From NCBI RefSeq assembly GCF_021026345.1, contig NZ_JAJNCZ010000001.1:744001-808000 (forward strand): a stretch of DNA of 64,000 nucleotides, written 5' to 3'. Both the position numbers and the translations under genes were made by a program. Each line of letters starts with the position of its first letter. The stretch's first letter is position 1. The notes beneath the pieces were generated by a model. That model saw only the letters and a list, made by a program, of their open reading frames with translations. It was not told the DNA's origin and did not search any database. Shown in pieces: positions 9,380-17,305 of the stretch. Source of the stretch: Rhizobium sp. GN54. Lineage in GTDB: Bacteria > Pseudomonadota > Alphaproteobacteria > Rhizobiales > Rhizobiaceae.

Positions 9380-10171
9380 TCATTTCCTTGCGCGGCGGGT
9401 GAGATATTCGGCGTAGAGGCCGATGAGGGCGGTGGCGATGAGGACGATCGTCGCCATGGCGTTGATCTGGGGCGACATGCCGCCCTGCACCTTGGCGAAG
9501 ATCAGCATCGGCAGCGTCGGCTTGTAGCCGCCGAGGAAGAAGGTGCGCACGAAGTCGTCGATGCTGGTCAGCACGCAGAAGATCATGCCGCCGAGCAGCG
9601 CCGGCATCAGATAGGGGATGGTCACCCGGACGAAGGCGATGAAGGGATCGGCGCCGAGATCGCGGGCGGCATCGGTCAGGTTCTTCGGCATCGAGCGCAG
9701 CCGGGTCAGCGCCATGATGACCACGAACGGCACGGCATGCACGGTGTGGGCGAGGATGATCGCCGCCGTGCCGGTCGGCAGGTCGATGACGCGGATGAAG
9801 ATGCGCATCGAGATGGCGTTGATCAGGCCCGGCACGACTGCCGGCAGGCAGGCGAGCGCGAAGATCGCCGCCCGCCCGAAGATGCCTTCGGTGGCGACCA
9901 CCAGCGCGATCCAGACGCCGATGACGGTGGCGCAGACGGTGGTGGCAAAGGCGATGAAGGCGGAATAGGCGATGGCGTCGAGGAACTGTCGGTCCTGCAG
10001 CACCTCTGCGTACCACCGCAACGTCCAGTCCTGGATCGGGAAGGCGATGAAGTTGGCGTCCTTGAAGCTCATCGACATCATCAGCGTCAGCGGCAGCAGC
10101 AGGTAGGCGACGAACAGCCAGTAGCCCGCTGTCAGCGCGGTCTTGGGGAGATCGTTGAAATAATGGCGCAT
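9380..10171 (-). CDS. ABC transporter permease (PotC-like)
   Basis: A 263-aa inner-membrane permease with about six helices. The cytoplasmic EAA loop that docks on the ATPase reads LTDAARDLGADPFIAFVRVT. The start is ATG 10171 with a weak GAGG upstream; an apparent longer frame continues upstream only because it overlaps the other permease gene. The stop overlaps the possible first ATG of the ATPase gene. It forms a heterodimer with the PotB-like permease encoded 11 bases upstream. The Pot-type family assignment rests on the EAA loop, size and gene order. Confidence 0.87.
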   Translation of the reverse strand: MRHYFNDLPKTALTAGYWLFVAYLLLPLTLMMSMSFKDANFIAFPIQDWTLRWYAEVLQDRQFLDAIAYSAFIAFATTVCATVIGVWIALVVATEGIFGRAAIFALACLPAVVPGLINAISMRIFIRVIDLPTGTAAIILAHTVHAVPFVVIMALTRLRSMPKNLTDAARDLGADPFIAFVRVTIPYLMPALLGGMIFCVLTSIDDFVRTFFLGGYKPTLPMLIFAKVQGGMSPQINAMATIVLIATALIGLYAEYLTRRARK

Positions 10172-10182
10172 CGGTGCTGCCC

Positions 10183-11166
10183 TCACATCAGCCGGACGGA
10201 GCGGCCGCCGACGATCTTCATGAACAGTCCGACGGTCGAAAGCGAGACCACGAGCATGATGATCGAGAACGCAGCCCCTTCCGGCCACTTGTCGTTGGAA
10301 CCGTGGAAGAGCGTTGCGATCACTTCCGGGAAGATGACGGTCTCCGGGCCGCCGAGCAGCAGGGGGGCCGCGAACACGCCGACGGTGGTGAGATAGACCA
10401 GGCTGCAGCCCGAGACGATCCCGTCCTTCGACAGCGGCAGGATCACCCGGCGGAAGCGCTGCCAGGGCCCGGCGCCGAGGTCGTCGGCGGCATCGACCAG
10501 CTGCGGCGGGATCTTCTCGATTGCCGAGTAGAGCGGCAGCAGCATGTAGAGCGCGATCAGGTACACGACGCCGAAGCCCAGCGAGAAATAGGTGTAGAGC
10601 ATCGGGATCGGCCGATCGATCAGGCCGAGCTCGCGCAGGAGCACGTTCACCGCGCCGCGGTTGGCGAGCAGCATGATGACGGAGAAGGTCCGGATGAGCT
10701 CGCCGGCCCAGAACGGAAGGAGCAGCAGCAGCAGCGCCCGCATCCGGTTCCTGGGCTTGACCACCTTGGCGACGTAGTAGGCGACGGGATAGACGATCAC
10801 GAGCGTACAGAGCGTCACCAGCGCGGCGAAGATCAGCGTGCGGATGAAGGGGACGAAATAGAGCGGTTCCTGGAAGAACAGCCGGTAGTTCGAGAGCGTG
10901 TAGGCGTTCTGGCCGTCCACCGCTTCGGGGTAGTTCTCGAGCAGGCTGATGCGGAGCATCTGGTAGATCGGACCGATATGCAGGGCCGCGATCCAGACGA
11001 GCGGCACCCCGAGCAGGATGGTCAGGCGCACGGCCCGGCTGTTGGCGATGAGGCCGATCGTTCCCGCATAGATCGGGGAGGCGGCAAGGCGCCCGATCCA
11101 TCCCGAATAGCGGGGCGCGGAGGGGGGCGACGTCTTTCCGCTCGGTGTCATGATGCTTTCTGCCAT
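10183..11166 (-). CDS. ABC transporter permease (PotB-like)
   Basis: A 327-aa inner-membrane permease with a hydrophilic N-terminus of about 40 residues, then six or seven helices. EAA loop: LVDAADDLGAGPWQRFRRVI. It is the first permease of the transporter. Between it and the binding-protein gene lie 86 bases holding a strong hairpin (11201-11222), a common way of making more binding protein than permease from one mRNA. The substrate is inferred to be a polyamine or other small amine from family resemblance only. Confidence 0.87.
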   Translation of the reverse strand: MAESIMTPSGKTSPPSAPRYSGWIGRLAASPIYAGTIGLIANSRAVRLTILLGVPLVWIAALHIGPIYQMLRISLLENYPEAVDGQNAYTLSNYRLFFQEPLYFVPFIRTLIFAALVTLCTLVIVYPVAYYVAKVVKPRNRMRALLLLLLPFWAGELIRTFSVIMLLANRGAVNVLLRELGLIDRPIPMLYTYFSLGFGVVYLIALYMLLPLYSAIEKIPPQLVDAADDLGAGPWQRFRRVILPLSKDGIVSGCSLVYLTTVGVFAAPLLLGGPETVIFPEVIATLFHGSNDKWPEGAAFSIIMLVVSLSTVGLFMKIVGGRSVRLM

Positions 11167-11200
11167 TCTCTGTTCCCGGCTCTGGACAAGCTCTCGTTCG

Positions 11201-11222
11201 AACCGGCCCGAGCGGGCCGGTT
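11201..11222. promoter_or_regulatory. intercistronic hairpin between binding-protein and permease genes
   Basis: A perfect 10-bp inverted repeat (AACCGGCCCG / CGGGCCGGTT) with a 2-base centre. There is no T-run on the transcribed (minus) side, so it is more likely an mRNA stabiliser or processing element than a full terminator. Confidence 0.6.
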
Positions 11223-11252
11223 CCTTTCGCGTTCGGTGTCGGGACGCGCCGG

Positions 11253-12353
11253 TCAGGCGGCCTTGATCTCGGCCGCGGCCTTGTCGATCATGTCGTTCTT
11301 CATGTCGCGGTTGACAGAAGAGAAGAACTTGATGCGCTCCATCTGCTCGGGGGGAAGCGCATTGGCCGCCCGCTCGCGCTCGTTCAGGACGTTCTCGACG
11401 CCGGCGAAGGCGGAGGAGAAGCCGGACTGGCGGGTCATCGCCGCACCGATTTCCGGCGAGGAGAGGATCGCGTCGAGGAAGGTGTAGGCGGCCTCGGCGT
11501 TCGGCGCGTTGTTGACGACGTTGAACGAGTAGAGGAAGCCGTAGGTGCCTTCCTTCGGCACGGTCAGTTCGACCGGGTGGCCGTCCATGATCAGCTTCGC
11601 TGCCGGGCCGGACCAGGCCTGGGCGACGTAGGCGTCCTCGTTGACCAGCATCTGCTGCACCTCGGAGCCGGCGTCGTAATACTTGCGCACCTGGCCCTTC
11701 TGCTCGATCAGGAAGTCGCGCGCCTTGTCGGTGGCGGCCTGCGCCTCCTCCGGCTTGCCTTCGTAGGTGACGTAGTCGCCGTCATTGCCCTGGTAGAGCA
11801 TGGCGATGGAGAGGAAGTCGGAGATGATGTAGGTCGTCAGCCCCTTGTACTCCTCGTCGAACATGATCGACCAGCTGTCGGAGGCCTTGGTGTATTCGGT
11901 GTTGCGGACCAGACCCTCGAAGCCGGCGAGCAGCGGCAGGCCATAGGTCGAGCCGTCGATGGTCAGCTGCGGCGCGCCCTTGTAGGCCGAGGCCAGGTTG
12001 CCCCAGTTCTTCAGCCGGGCGGTGTCGAGCGGGGCAAGCAGCTTGCCCTTGATGAACTGCGACAGGCGGTGGCCGGTCACGGTGACGATGTCGGTGGAGG
12101 GCGCGCTGCCTTCCGCCGACAGCAGGTTGTACTGCTTGCCCTGGTCGTCGGTCAGGCGGATGCGGACCTCGATGCCGGTGTCCTTCTGGAACTGGTCGAT
12201 GAATTCCTGCGGGACGAACTTGTCGTAGGTGGTGATGTTGACCACCTTCTCCTGGGCGAAGGCCGGGCGGATGATCGAGGGCGCGGCCAGGATGCCGGTG
12301 CCGGCGGCCAAGAGCTTGAGGGTGGAGCGGCGGGTCTGCGTGAAGTCTGTCAT
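11253..12353 (-). CDS. ABC transporter periplasmic substrate-binding protein (PotD-like, Tat signal)
   Basis: A 366-aa binding protein. The N-terminus carries a twin-arginine signal, TRRSTLKLLAAGTGILAAP, with likely cleavage after AFA, so it is probably exported folded by Tat. The mature part follows the type 2 periplasmic-binding fold of spermidine/putrescine and Fe3+ binders (VVNITTYDKFVPQEFIDQFQ at its start). A good ribosome site (AGGAGAGAGAC) precedes ATG 12353. It lies 69 bases after the racemase gene and upstream of both permeases and the ATPase. It sets the specificity of the system, but the ligand cannot be read from sequence. Confidence 0.88.
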   Translation of the reverse strand: MTDFTQTRRSTLKLLAAGTGILAAPSIIRPAFAQEKVVNITTYDKFVPQEFIDQFQKDTGIEVRIRLTDDQGKQYNLLSAEGSAPSTDIVTVTGHRLSQFIKGKLLAPLDTARLKNWGNLASAYKGAPQLTIDGSTYGLPLLAGFEGLVRNTEYTKASDSWSIMFDEEYKGLTTYIISDFLSIAMLYQGNDGDYVTYEGKPEEAQAATDKARDFLIEQKGQVRKYYDAGSEVQQMLVNEDAYVAQAWSGPAAKLIMDGHPVELTVPKEGTYGFLYSFNVVNNAPNAEAAYTFLDAILSSPEIGAAMTRQSGFSSAFAGVENVLNERERAANALPPEQMERIKFFSSVNRDMKNDMIDKAAAEIKAA

Positions 12354-12422
12354 GTCTCTCTCCTGTTGAAAATTTCCCGGTCGCCCTCTGTCCTGGGCAT
12401 AACCCGCGGCCTGTTTGCTGCG

Positions 12423-13163
12423 CTAGTGCACCCCGGCAGGTTGGCCAGCCGGCCTGGCCCTGGCCATGCCTGTCGTGAGCGAAAGGTCGACGGCCGCATC
12501 CGCATGCAGCAGCGTGGAATCGAACGTCGGGATGTCGAAGTCGTCAGGGCCGACCAGCAGGCCGATCTCGGTGCATCCGAGGATGACGCTGTCGGCGCCG
12601 GCCGCCTTGCCCGCCTCGACGACCTGGAGGTAGCGTTCCTTGGAGTTCGGCCTGACGATCCCGCAGCAGAGCTCCGAGAAGATGATGTCGTGGACATCCT
12701 GCCGGTCGGCAGCGTCGGGGACGAGCGCGTCGATGTCGAACGCCTGCTTCAGCCGCTGGCGGTAGAATTCCTGCTCCATGGTGTAGCGGGTGGCGAGCAG
12801 CAGCGGACGCCTGCAGCCGGCGGCGACCACCGCCTCGCCAGTGACGTCGGCGATGTGGACCAGCGGGATGCCGACACTGGCCTGGACCTTGTCGGCGAGC
12901 AGATGCATCGTGTTGGTGCAGATCAGGATCATGTCCGCGCCTGCGCCCTCCAGTTCCCTTGCGACCTGGCCGAGCGCGTCGGCTGCCTTGTCCCACGCCC
13001 CGGCCTTCTGGAGCGCCACGATACCCTCAAAATTTAGGGATCGCAAAACCACATCGGCGGAATTCAGTCCACCAAGCCTGTCGCGAACCTGCTCGTTGAC
13101 GCGGCGATAGTAGACCGCGGTGCTCTCCCAGCTCATGCCGCCTATCAAGCCTATCCTTTTCAT
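12423..13163 (-). CDS. aspartate/glutamate racemase family protein
   Basis: A 246-aa member of the Asp/Glu/hydantoin racemase superfamily. The two catalytic cysteines sit in CTNTMH and LGCTEIG; the N-terminal signature IGLIGGMSWEST is typical of the YgeA/amino-acid racemase branch. It would interconvert D- and L-forms of an amino acid without PLP. The start is ATG 13163, with GGAAG six bases upstream; an open frame extends to 13331 but has no better start. It is the promoter-proximal gene of the leftward operon and is divergent from the Lrp-type regulator, which points to amino acid or opine metabolism. The substrate may not be aspartate or glutamate. Confidence 0.85.
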   Translation of the reverse strand: MKRIGLIGGMSWESTAVYYRRVNEQVRDRLGGLNSADVVLRSLNFEGIVALQKAGAWDKAADALGQVARELEGAGADMILICTNTMHLLADKVQASVGIPLVHIADVTGEAVVAAGCRRPLLLATRYTMEQEFYRQRLKQAFDIDALVPDAADRQDVHDIIFSELCCGIVRPNSKERYLQVVEAGKAAGADSVILGCTEIGLLVGPDDFDIPTFDSTLLHADAAVDLSLTTGMARARPAGQPAGVH

Positions 13164-13533
13164 GCGCTTCTTCCGTCTCATTGTTACTGACTGGAGAAAC
13201 GATAGGACAGGGCGGATGCGGTGAAATTGCGTTTTTTCAGATCTCCGCCGAAACCTCGGCAATGTCATCCTGCAATTTTGCCATCTTGGTAGGATGAAAT
13301 TACCAGAAATTGGCGATGCGTAAATTTTCACTCTACTGCCTGCTTTTTTGACACTTTACAGCGCCGTCGTTTTTCCTGATCAATGAAGGAGACGGCCGAC
13401 CCGGTGTTGCGTCGCTCGGCGGCGAATTTCGCCGAGGATCGGGCGCAAGGGAAGAACCAATTTGGCGCAAGAAGCGCCGGTTGGGGAAAACCTCTTCGCG
13501 GAACGAAGGTCGGGCGCAATGAACGGAGACGGC
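13164..13533. promoter_or_regulatory. divergent control region between racemase operon and Lrp gene
   Basis: This 370-base gene-free stretch is clearly more AT-rich than its surroundings (notably 13215-13380, with runs such as GCGTTTTTTCAG and CTGCTTTTTTGACAC). It must carry the promoters for both directions and is the natural place for Lrp-type binding, which prefers AT-rich bent DNA. A hairpin-like repeat with a bulge (CCAATTTGGCGC / GCGCCGGTTGG, 13457-13484) lies in the regulator's leader. No exact operator can be named. Confidence 0.5.
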
Positions 13534-13995
13534 ATGTTCGACCAGATCGACCGAAAGATCATCGAAATTCTCCAGCAGGACGCCAACAGGTCCGTCGTCG
13601 ACATTGCAAACGAGGTCGGCCTGTCGCATACGCCCTGCTGGCGCCGCATCAAGCGCATGGAAGACATGGGCCTGATCCGCAACCGCGTGGCGCTGGTCGA
13701 CCGGCGCATGGCGAACGTCGGGATGACGATCTTCATCGCCATCAAGGTGCCGCGCCACAATTCCGTCTGGCTGGATGCCTTCCGCAAGGAGATCCGCGAC
13801 ATTCCGGAAATCATGGAGGCCTATCGGCTGACAGGCGAGACCGACTACCTGCTGCGGGTCGTCGTTCCCGACATCGAGGTCTACGACCAGGTGTACCAGA
13901 ACCTCATCAACCGTCTGGAGTTCTCCGACCTTTCCTCCTCCATCGCCATGGAGGAGATGAAATTCACCACTGCGCTGCCGACCAAATACATGTAG
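13534..13995 (+). CDS. Lrp/AsnC family transcriptional regulator
   Basis: A 153-aa regulator. An N-terminal winged helix-turn-helix (DQIDRKIIEILQQDANRS, then ANEVGLSHTPCWRRIKRM) is followed by the RAM/AsnC ligand-binding domain (GMTIFIAIKVPRHN and TGETDYLLRVVVPDIEVY). Such proteins form octamers and sense amino acids. ATG 13534 is chosen because GGAGA lies five bases upstream; earlier in-frame starts at 13462 and 13519 lack this. Its position, divergent from the racemase/ABC/monooxygenase operon and directly upstream of the opine-dehydrogenase-like gene, suggests it controls both units in response to their amino-acid-like substrate. Confidence 0.9.
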   Translation: MFDQIDRKIIEILQQDANRSVVDIANEVGLSHTPCWRRIKRMEDMGLIRNRVALVDRRMANVGMTIFIAIKVPRHNSVWLDAFRKEIRDIPEIMEAYRLTGETDYLLRVVVPDIEVYDQVYQNLINRLEFSDLSSSIAMEEMKFTTALPTKYM

Positions 13996-14040
13996 CCCGG
14001 CCGGCAGTTTCCACAGACCGAAAAGACAGGAAGAAACGTC

Positions 14041-15117
14041 ATGCGCATCGCAATTCTCGGATCCGGATCGATCGCCTTCGGCATGGCCGCTTTTTTGGCC
14101 AAGTGGGGGCATGAGCCCGTCCTGTGGTCGCCTTCGGGCAAGCGGACGGAAAAGCTCGCTGCCGGCGCACCGCTGGTCGCAACCGGCGCGGTCGAATTCG
14201 AGGGCAGGGTGGCGGTCGCGAAAGACTGCGCGGAAGCGGTATCGGGCGCGGACGCCGTCGTCATCGCGCTGCCGACCAACGGCCACCGCCTGGCCTTCGA
14301 CCAGGCGCTGCCGCACCTGCGCCCGGGACAGCCGGTCATCGTCAGCTCGCACAGCTCGTTCGGCGCGCTCTATCTGTCGAAGCGCTGTGCCGAGCGCGGC
14401 CTGAAGCTGCCGATCATCGTGTGGGGGACGACGCTTCTGACCGGCCGCCAGCAGCCTGACCTCGTGAGCGTGGCCGTCAGCACGGTGCGCGAGAAGATCG
14501 ACTTCGCCACCCTGCCGAAGAGCGAGGCGGCCCTCGGCAAGTCGCTCTGCACGACCCTTTTCGGCGATCGTTTCGTCGAGCGCGACGGCATGCTGGCGAT
14601 CGCGCTCTCCAACCTGAACCCGCAGAACCATCTCGCGATCGCCCTGCTCAACCTAACCCGCATGGAGAAGGGCGAAAAATGGGGGCAGGGCGAGCACGTG
14701 ACGCCGCGCGTCGGCGCGCTGATCGAGGCGCTGGACGCCGAGCGGCTGACGATTGCCGAGAGCTTCGGCCTGTCGGTGCGCACGGTCAGGGAGCACTTCT
14801 CCCTGTCCTTCCATGTCCCCATGGCCTCGGTCGCCGAGATGAACCAGCAGATGCACCAGGAGGGGCGGGGCGGCTTCGGTCCGACGACCGTCGACAGCCG
14901 CTACATCCACGAGGACGTGCCCTTCGGCCTCGTGCCGACGAGCCTGCTCGGCCAGATCTCCGGCCGTCCGACGCCGCTGCACGACGCCGGCATCGCGCTC
15001 TTCTCCGGCACGATGGAGCAGGACCTCGCCGCGCAGAACGATCTCCTGCCCGATCTGGGGCTCGACCGGCTGGCGCCCGCCGACCTGAAGGCTCTTTGCG
15101 AGAAGGGCTTCGGCTGA
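14041..15117 (+). CDS. NAD(P)-dependent octopine/nopaline dehydrogenase family enzyme
   Basis: A 358-aa two-domain dehydrogenase. The N-terminal Rossmann fold has AILGSGSIAFGMAAFLAKWG. The C-terminal octopine-DH domain includes ALSNLNPQNHLAIALLNLTR, where the NPxxH segment carries the likely catalytic His. Family members make or break the secondary amine bond between an amino acid and a 2-oxo acid (opines). It follows the Lrp gene by 45 bases and is probably co-transcribed. Together with the divergent ABC importer and racemase it points to opine or N-alkyl amino acid metabolism. Distant relatives act on other substrates, so the exact reaction is uncertain. Confidence 0.85.
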   Translation: MRIAILGSGSIAFGMAAFLAKWGHEPVLWSPSGKRTEKLAAGAPLVATGAVEFEGRVAVAKDCAEAVSGADAVVIALPTNGHRLAFDQALPHLRPGQPVIVSSHSSFGALYLSKRCAERGLKLPIIVWGTTLLTGRQQPDLVSVAVSTVREKIDFATLPKSEAALGKSLCTTLFGDRFVERDGMLAIALSNLNPQNHLAIALLNLTRMEKGEKWGQGEHVTPRVGALIEALDAERLTIAESFGLSVRTVREHFSLSFHVPMASVAEMNQQMHQEGRGGFGPTTVDSRYIHEDVPFGLVPTSLLGQISGRPTPLHDAGIALFSGTMEQDLAAQNDLLPDLGLDRLAPADLKALCEKGFG

Positions 15118-15197
15118 AGGCCGAAGCTTCTGGCGATCCAGGCTTCCTTCGCTGCGACAGTGCTCGGCACAATGAAAGGGCAATTGCATCTGGAGCC

Positions 15198-15344
15198 GCC
15201 CCCTCTGGCCTGCCGGCCATCTCCCCCACAAGAGGGGAGAAAACCGCAGCACCCGTTTGCCCGAAGCGAGCCTCGGCAGAGCGGCGAGCCTCGGCGGGTG
15301 CGGCCGGGTCAAGCCCTCCCCCTTGTGGGGAGGGTGGGGAGGGG
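15198..15344. repeat. rhizobial-type intergenic palindromic repeat
   Basis: It fills most of the 321-base gap between the opine-dehydrogenase-like gene and psd. The left part reads CTGGCCTGCCGGCCAT then CTCCCCCACAAGAGGGGAG. The right part has a perfect 8-bp hairpin (CCCTCCCC / GGGGAGGG, 15314-15334). The two CTCCCC...GGGGAG blocks are inverted relative to each other and the outer ends are CCCCTC and GAGGGG. I recall closely similar short elements scattered through Rhizobium, Sinorhizobium and Mesorhizobium genomes. No coding potential. Confidence 0.7.
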
Positions 15345-15438
15345 TGTTCCTTTCATATGTCCCGCCGCATCATGCCGCGCACATTGCCCCGGCCGCGGTT
15401 TCGCGCTAGTTGCAGGGCACTTGAAACGGAGAGATGGC

Positions 15439-16137
15439 ATGAGTCTGGTCGATACGGTGCGCAACACGCTGGTTCCCGTCCATCGCGACGGCTGGAAATT
15501 CGTTGCCATCTTCTTCGTGGTGTCCGTCATCCTCGGCTTCCTGTGGGAACCGCTGATGTGGCTGGGCTTCGTGCTGACCGCCTGGTGCGCCTATTTCTTC
15601 CGCGATCCCGAGCGCGTCACGCCGCAGGATCCCGATCTCGTCATCAGCCCGGCCGACGGCCGCGTCTCGGCCATCGCCATGGTGACGCCGCCGCTCGAAC
15701 TCGAGCTCGGCTCCGAGCCGATGCTGCGCATCTCGGTGTTCATGAACGTCTTCAACTGCCACGTGAACCGGTCGCCGATGCGCGGCAGCGTGCGTCGCAT
15801 CGCCTATCGCGCCGGCAGCTTCCTCAATGCCGAACTCGACAAGGCGAGCCAGGAGAACGAGCGCAACGGCCTCGTCATCGACACCGCCCATGGCGAGATC
15901 GGCGTGGTCCAGATCGCCGGCCTCGTCGCCCGCCGCATCGTCTGCTGGACCTCGACCTTCGACCATCTGGAGGCCGGCGAGCGCTTCGGCCTGATCCGCT
16001 TCGGCTCGCGCCTCGACGTCTTCCTGCCGGCGGGTGCGGAAGCGCGCGTCGCCGTCGGCCAGACGGCGATCGCCGGCGAGACGGTGCTGGCCGAATTCGG
16101 TTCCGCCAAGGGTCCGCTTCTGGGACGCCGGGGTTGA
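15439..16137 (+). CDS. psd: phosphatidylserine decarboxylase proenzyme
   Basis: A 232-aa proenzyme of the short Psd class. It decarboxylates phosphatidylserine to phosphatidylethanolamine on the inner membrane. N-terminal hydrophobic segments are at about residues 21-53. The self-cleavage site that creates the pyruvoyl group is Gly189-Ser190 in [13 protein letters not shown]; the conserved SPADGRVS and [13 protein letters not shown] blocks are intact. The start is ATG 15439, with CGGAGAG upstream; an earlier ATG at 15434 is out of frame. pssA follows about 100 bases later and makes its substrate, so the two form one pathway unit. Confidence 0.95.
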   Translation: MSLVDTVRNTLVPVHRDGWKFVAIFFVVSVILGFLWEPLMWLGFVLTAWCAYFFRDPERVTPQDPDLVISPADGRVSAIAMVTPPLELELGSEPMLRISVFMNVFNCHVNRSPMRGSVRRIAYRAGSFLNAELDKASQENERNGLVIDTAHGEIGVVQIAGLVARRIVCWTSTFDHLEAGERFGLIRFGSRLDVFLPAGAEARVAVGQTAIAGETVLAEFGSAKGPLLGRRG

Positions 16138-16240
16138 CAGGCGGCGCGGATCGCACGATTCCGGGGCCGGTGTTCCGTCATAACGGGATTCCGCGCGCCC
16201 TGACCTGCGAGCGCCGGTCCTGCCAGCAAAGCGAGCCGAG

Positions 16241-17113
16241 ATGAAAACGCCGTTTCACCCCTACGAGCCGAACGGCCCCAACGACGAGGCGCGCGGGCCG
16301 CGCCTGCGGCAGATACCGCTCCGGGTGATCATTCCGAACATGATCACGATCCTGGCGATCTGCGCGGGGCTGACCGGCATCCGCCTCGCCTTCGAGAACC
16401 GCTACGAGCTCGCCGTCGGCATGGTCCTGCTCGCCGCCTTCCTCGACGGCATCGACGGCCGGGTCGCAAGGCTCCTGAAGGCCACGTCGAAATTCGGCGT
16501 GCAGATGGATTCTCTGGCCGACATCGTCAATTTCGGCGTTGCACCCGCGCTGGTGCTCTACGTGTTCATCCTCGACCAGGCGCGCTCGGTCGGCTGGATC
16601 GCCGCCCTGATCTTCGCGATCGCCGCCGGCCTGCGGCTTGCCCGCTTCAACGTCATGTCGGAGCGTGAGACCAAGGCATCCTGGCAGTCGGAATATTTCG
16701 TCGGCGTACCCGCGCCGGCCGGCGCCATGCTGGTGCTGCTGCCGGTCTATGTCGGCTTCCTCGGCCTCGCCCCCAGCCTGCCCTTCGCGCTCGTCTCGTC
16801 CGCCTATACCGTGCTGATCGCCTTCCTTCTCGTCAGCCGCGTGCCGGTCTGGTCGGGCAAGTCCGAGGGCAGCCGCATCCGCCGGGATTTCGTCCTGCCG
16901 GTGATGCTGGTCGTCGTCATCTACGTCGCCACCCTGATGAGCTTCACCTGGGAGACCATGGTGGTGACTGTTGCGATCTATCTCGTCTCGCTCCCCTTCG
17001 GCGCCCGCGCCTGGTACCGCAAGTACGGCGGCTGGCCTTCGGCCGATGCCGCAGTGGAAAACCACTTCCCCGGCGAGGTGGAAGAGGATCCCGAGACCCG
17101 CGACGGCCGCTAG
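16241..17113 (+). CDS. pssA: CDP-diacylglycerol-serine O-phosphatidyltransferase
   Basis: A 290-aa integral membrane enzyme that joins serine to CDP-diacylglycerol to give phosphatidylserine, which Psd then decarboxylates. The CDP-alcohol phosphatidyltransferase signature is complete: DGRVAR, then G, D and D at the required spacing (DGIDGRVARLLKATSKFG followed by VQMDSLADIV). About eight hydrophobic segments and a short hydrophilic N-terminus are visible. It is of the type II (Bacillus/rhizobial) PssA class rather than the soluble E. coli class. A hairpin follows the stop. Confidence 0.95.
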   Translation: MKTPFHPYEPNGPNDEARGPRLRQIPLRVIIPNMITILAICAGLTGIRLAFENRYELAVGMVLLAAFLDGIDGRVARLLKATSKFGVQMDSLADIVNFGVAPALVLYVFILDQARSVGWIAALIFAIAAGLRLARFNVMSERETKASWQSEYFVGVPAPAGAMLVLLPVYVGFLGLAPSLPFALVSSAYTVLIAFLLVSRVPVWSGKSEGSRIRRDFVLPVMLVVVIYVATLMSFTWETMVVTVAIYLVSLPFGARAWYRKYGGWPSADAAVENHFPGEVEEDPETRDGR

Positions 17114-17148
17114 GGCCCACCTCGCTTCACGCCTTCATGTACTGACCG

Positions 17149-17178
17149 CATCCGGTGCGCACGCTTGCGCGCCGGATG
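17149..17178 (+). terminator. hairpin downstream of pssA, probable terminator
   Basis: A 12-bp stem (CATCCGGTGCGC / GCGCGCCGGATG, one G-T pair) with a 6-base loop lies 36 bases after the pssA stop. No T-run follows, so termination may need Rho. Confidence 0.5.
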
Positions 17179-17234
17179 GCGTGCGGCATGCGCTCGTCGC
17201 GCCTCAGCCTTGCGTAAACGCAACTCTCGCCGGC

Positions 17235-17290
17235 TTGCGATCCTGGCTCATCGATGATATTTAACTCGCTAATTACTAGCGTGCTAATTA
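17235..17290 (+). promoter_or_regulatory. marR promoter and probable MarR self-operator
   Basis: A -35-like TTGCGA (17235-17240) and -10-like TATTTA (17258-17263) are 17 bases apart. Over and just after the expected start point lies a dyad centred on TAGCGTGCTA (17277-17286), flanked by ATTAC and ATTAT, and a direct repeat GCTAATTA at 17269 and 17283. The region is strikingly AT-rich. This is the usual layout for MarR autorepression; binding is inferred. Confidence 0.6.
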
Positions 17291-17305
17291 TGGTTGGGCT
17301 AAGCA

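Noticed and set aside
11192-11210. A tRNA T-arm-like string (GTTCGAACC)
   Set aside because: No acceptor stem, anticodon arm or CCA partner can be built around it; it is part of the 10-bp hairpin between transporter genes.
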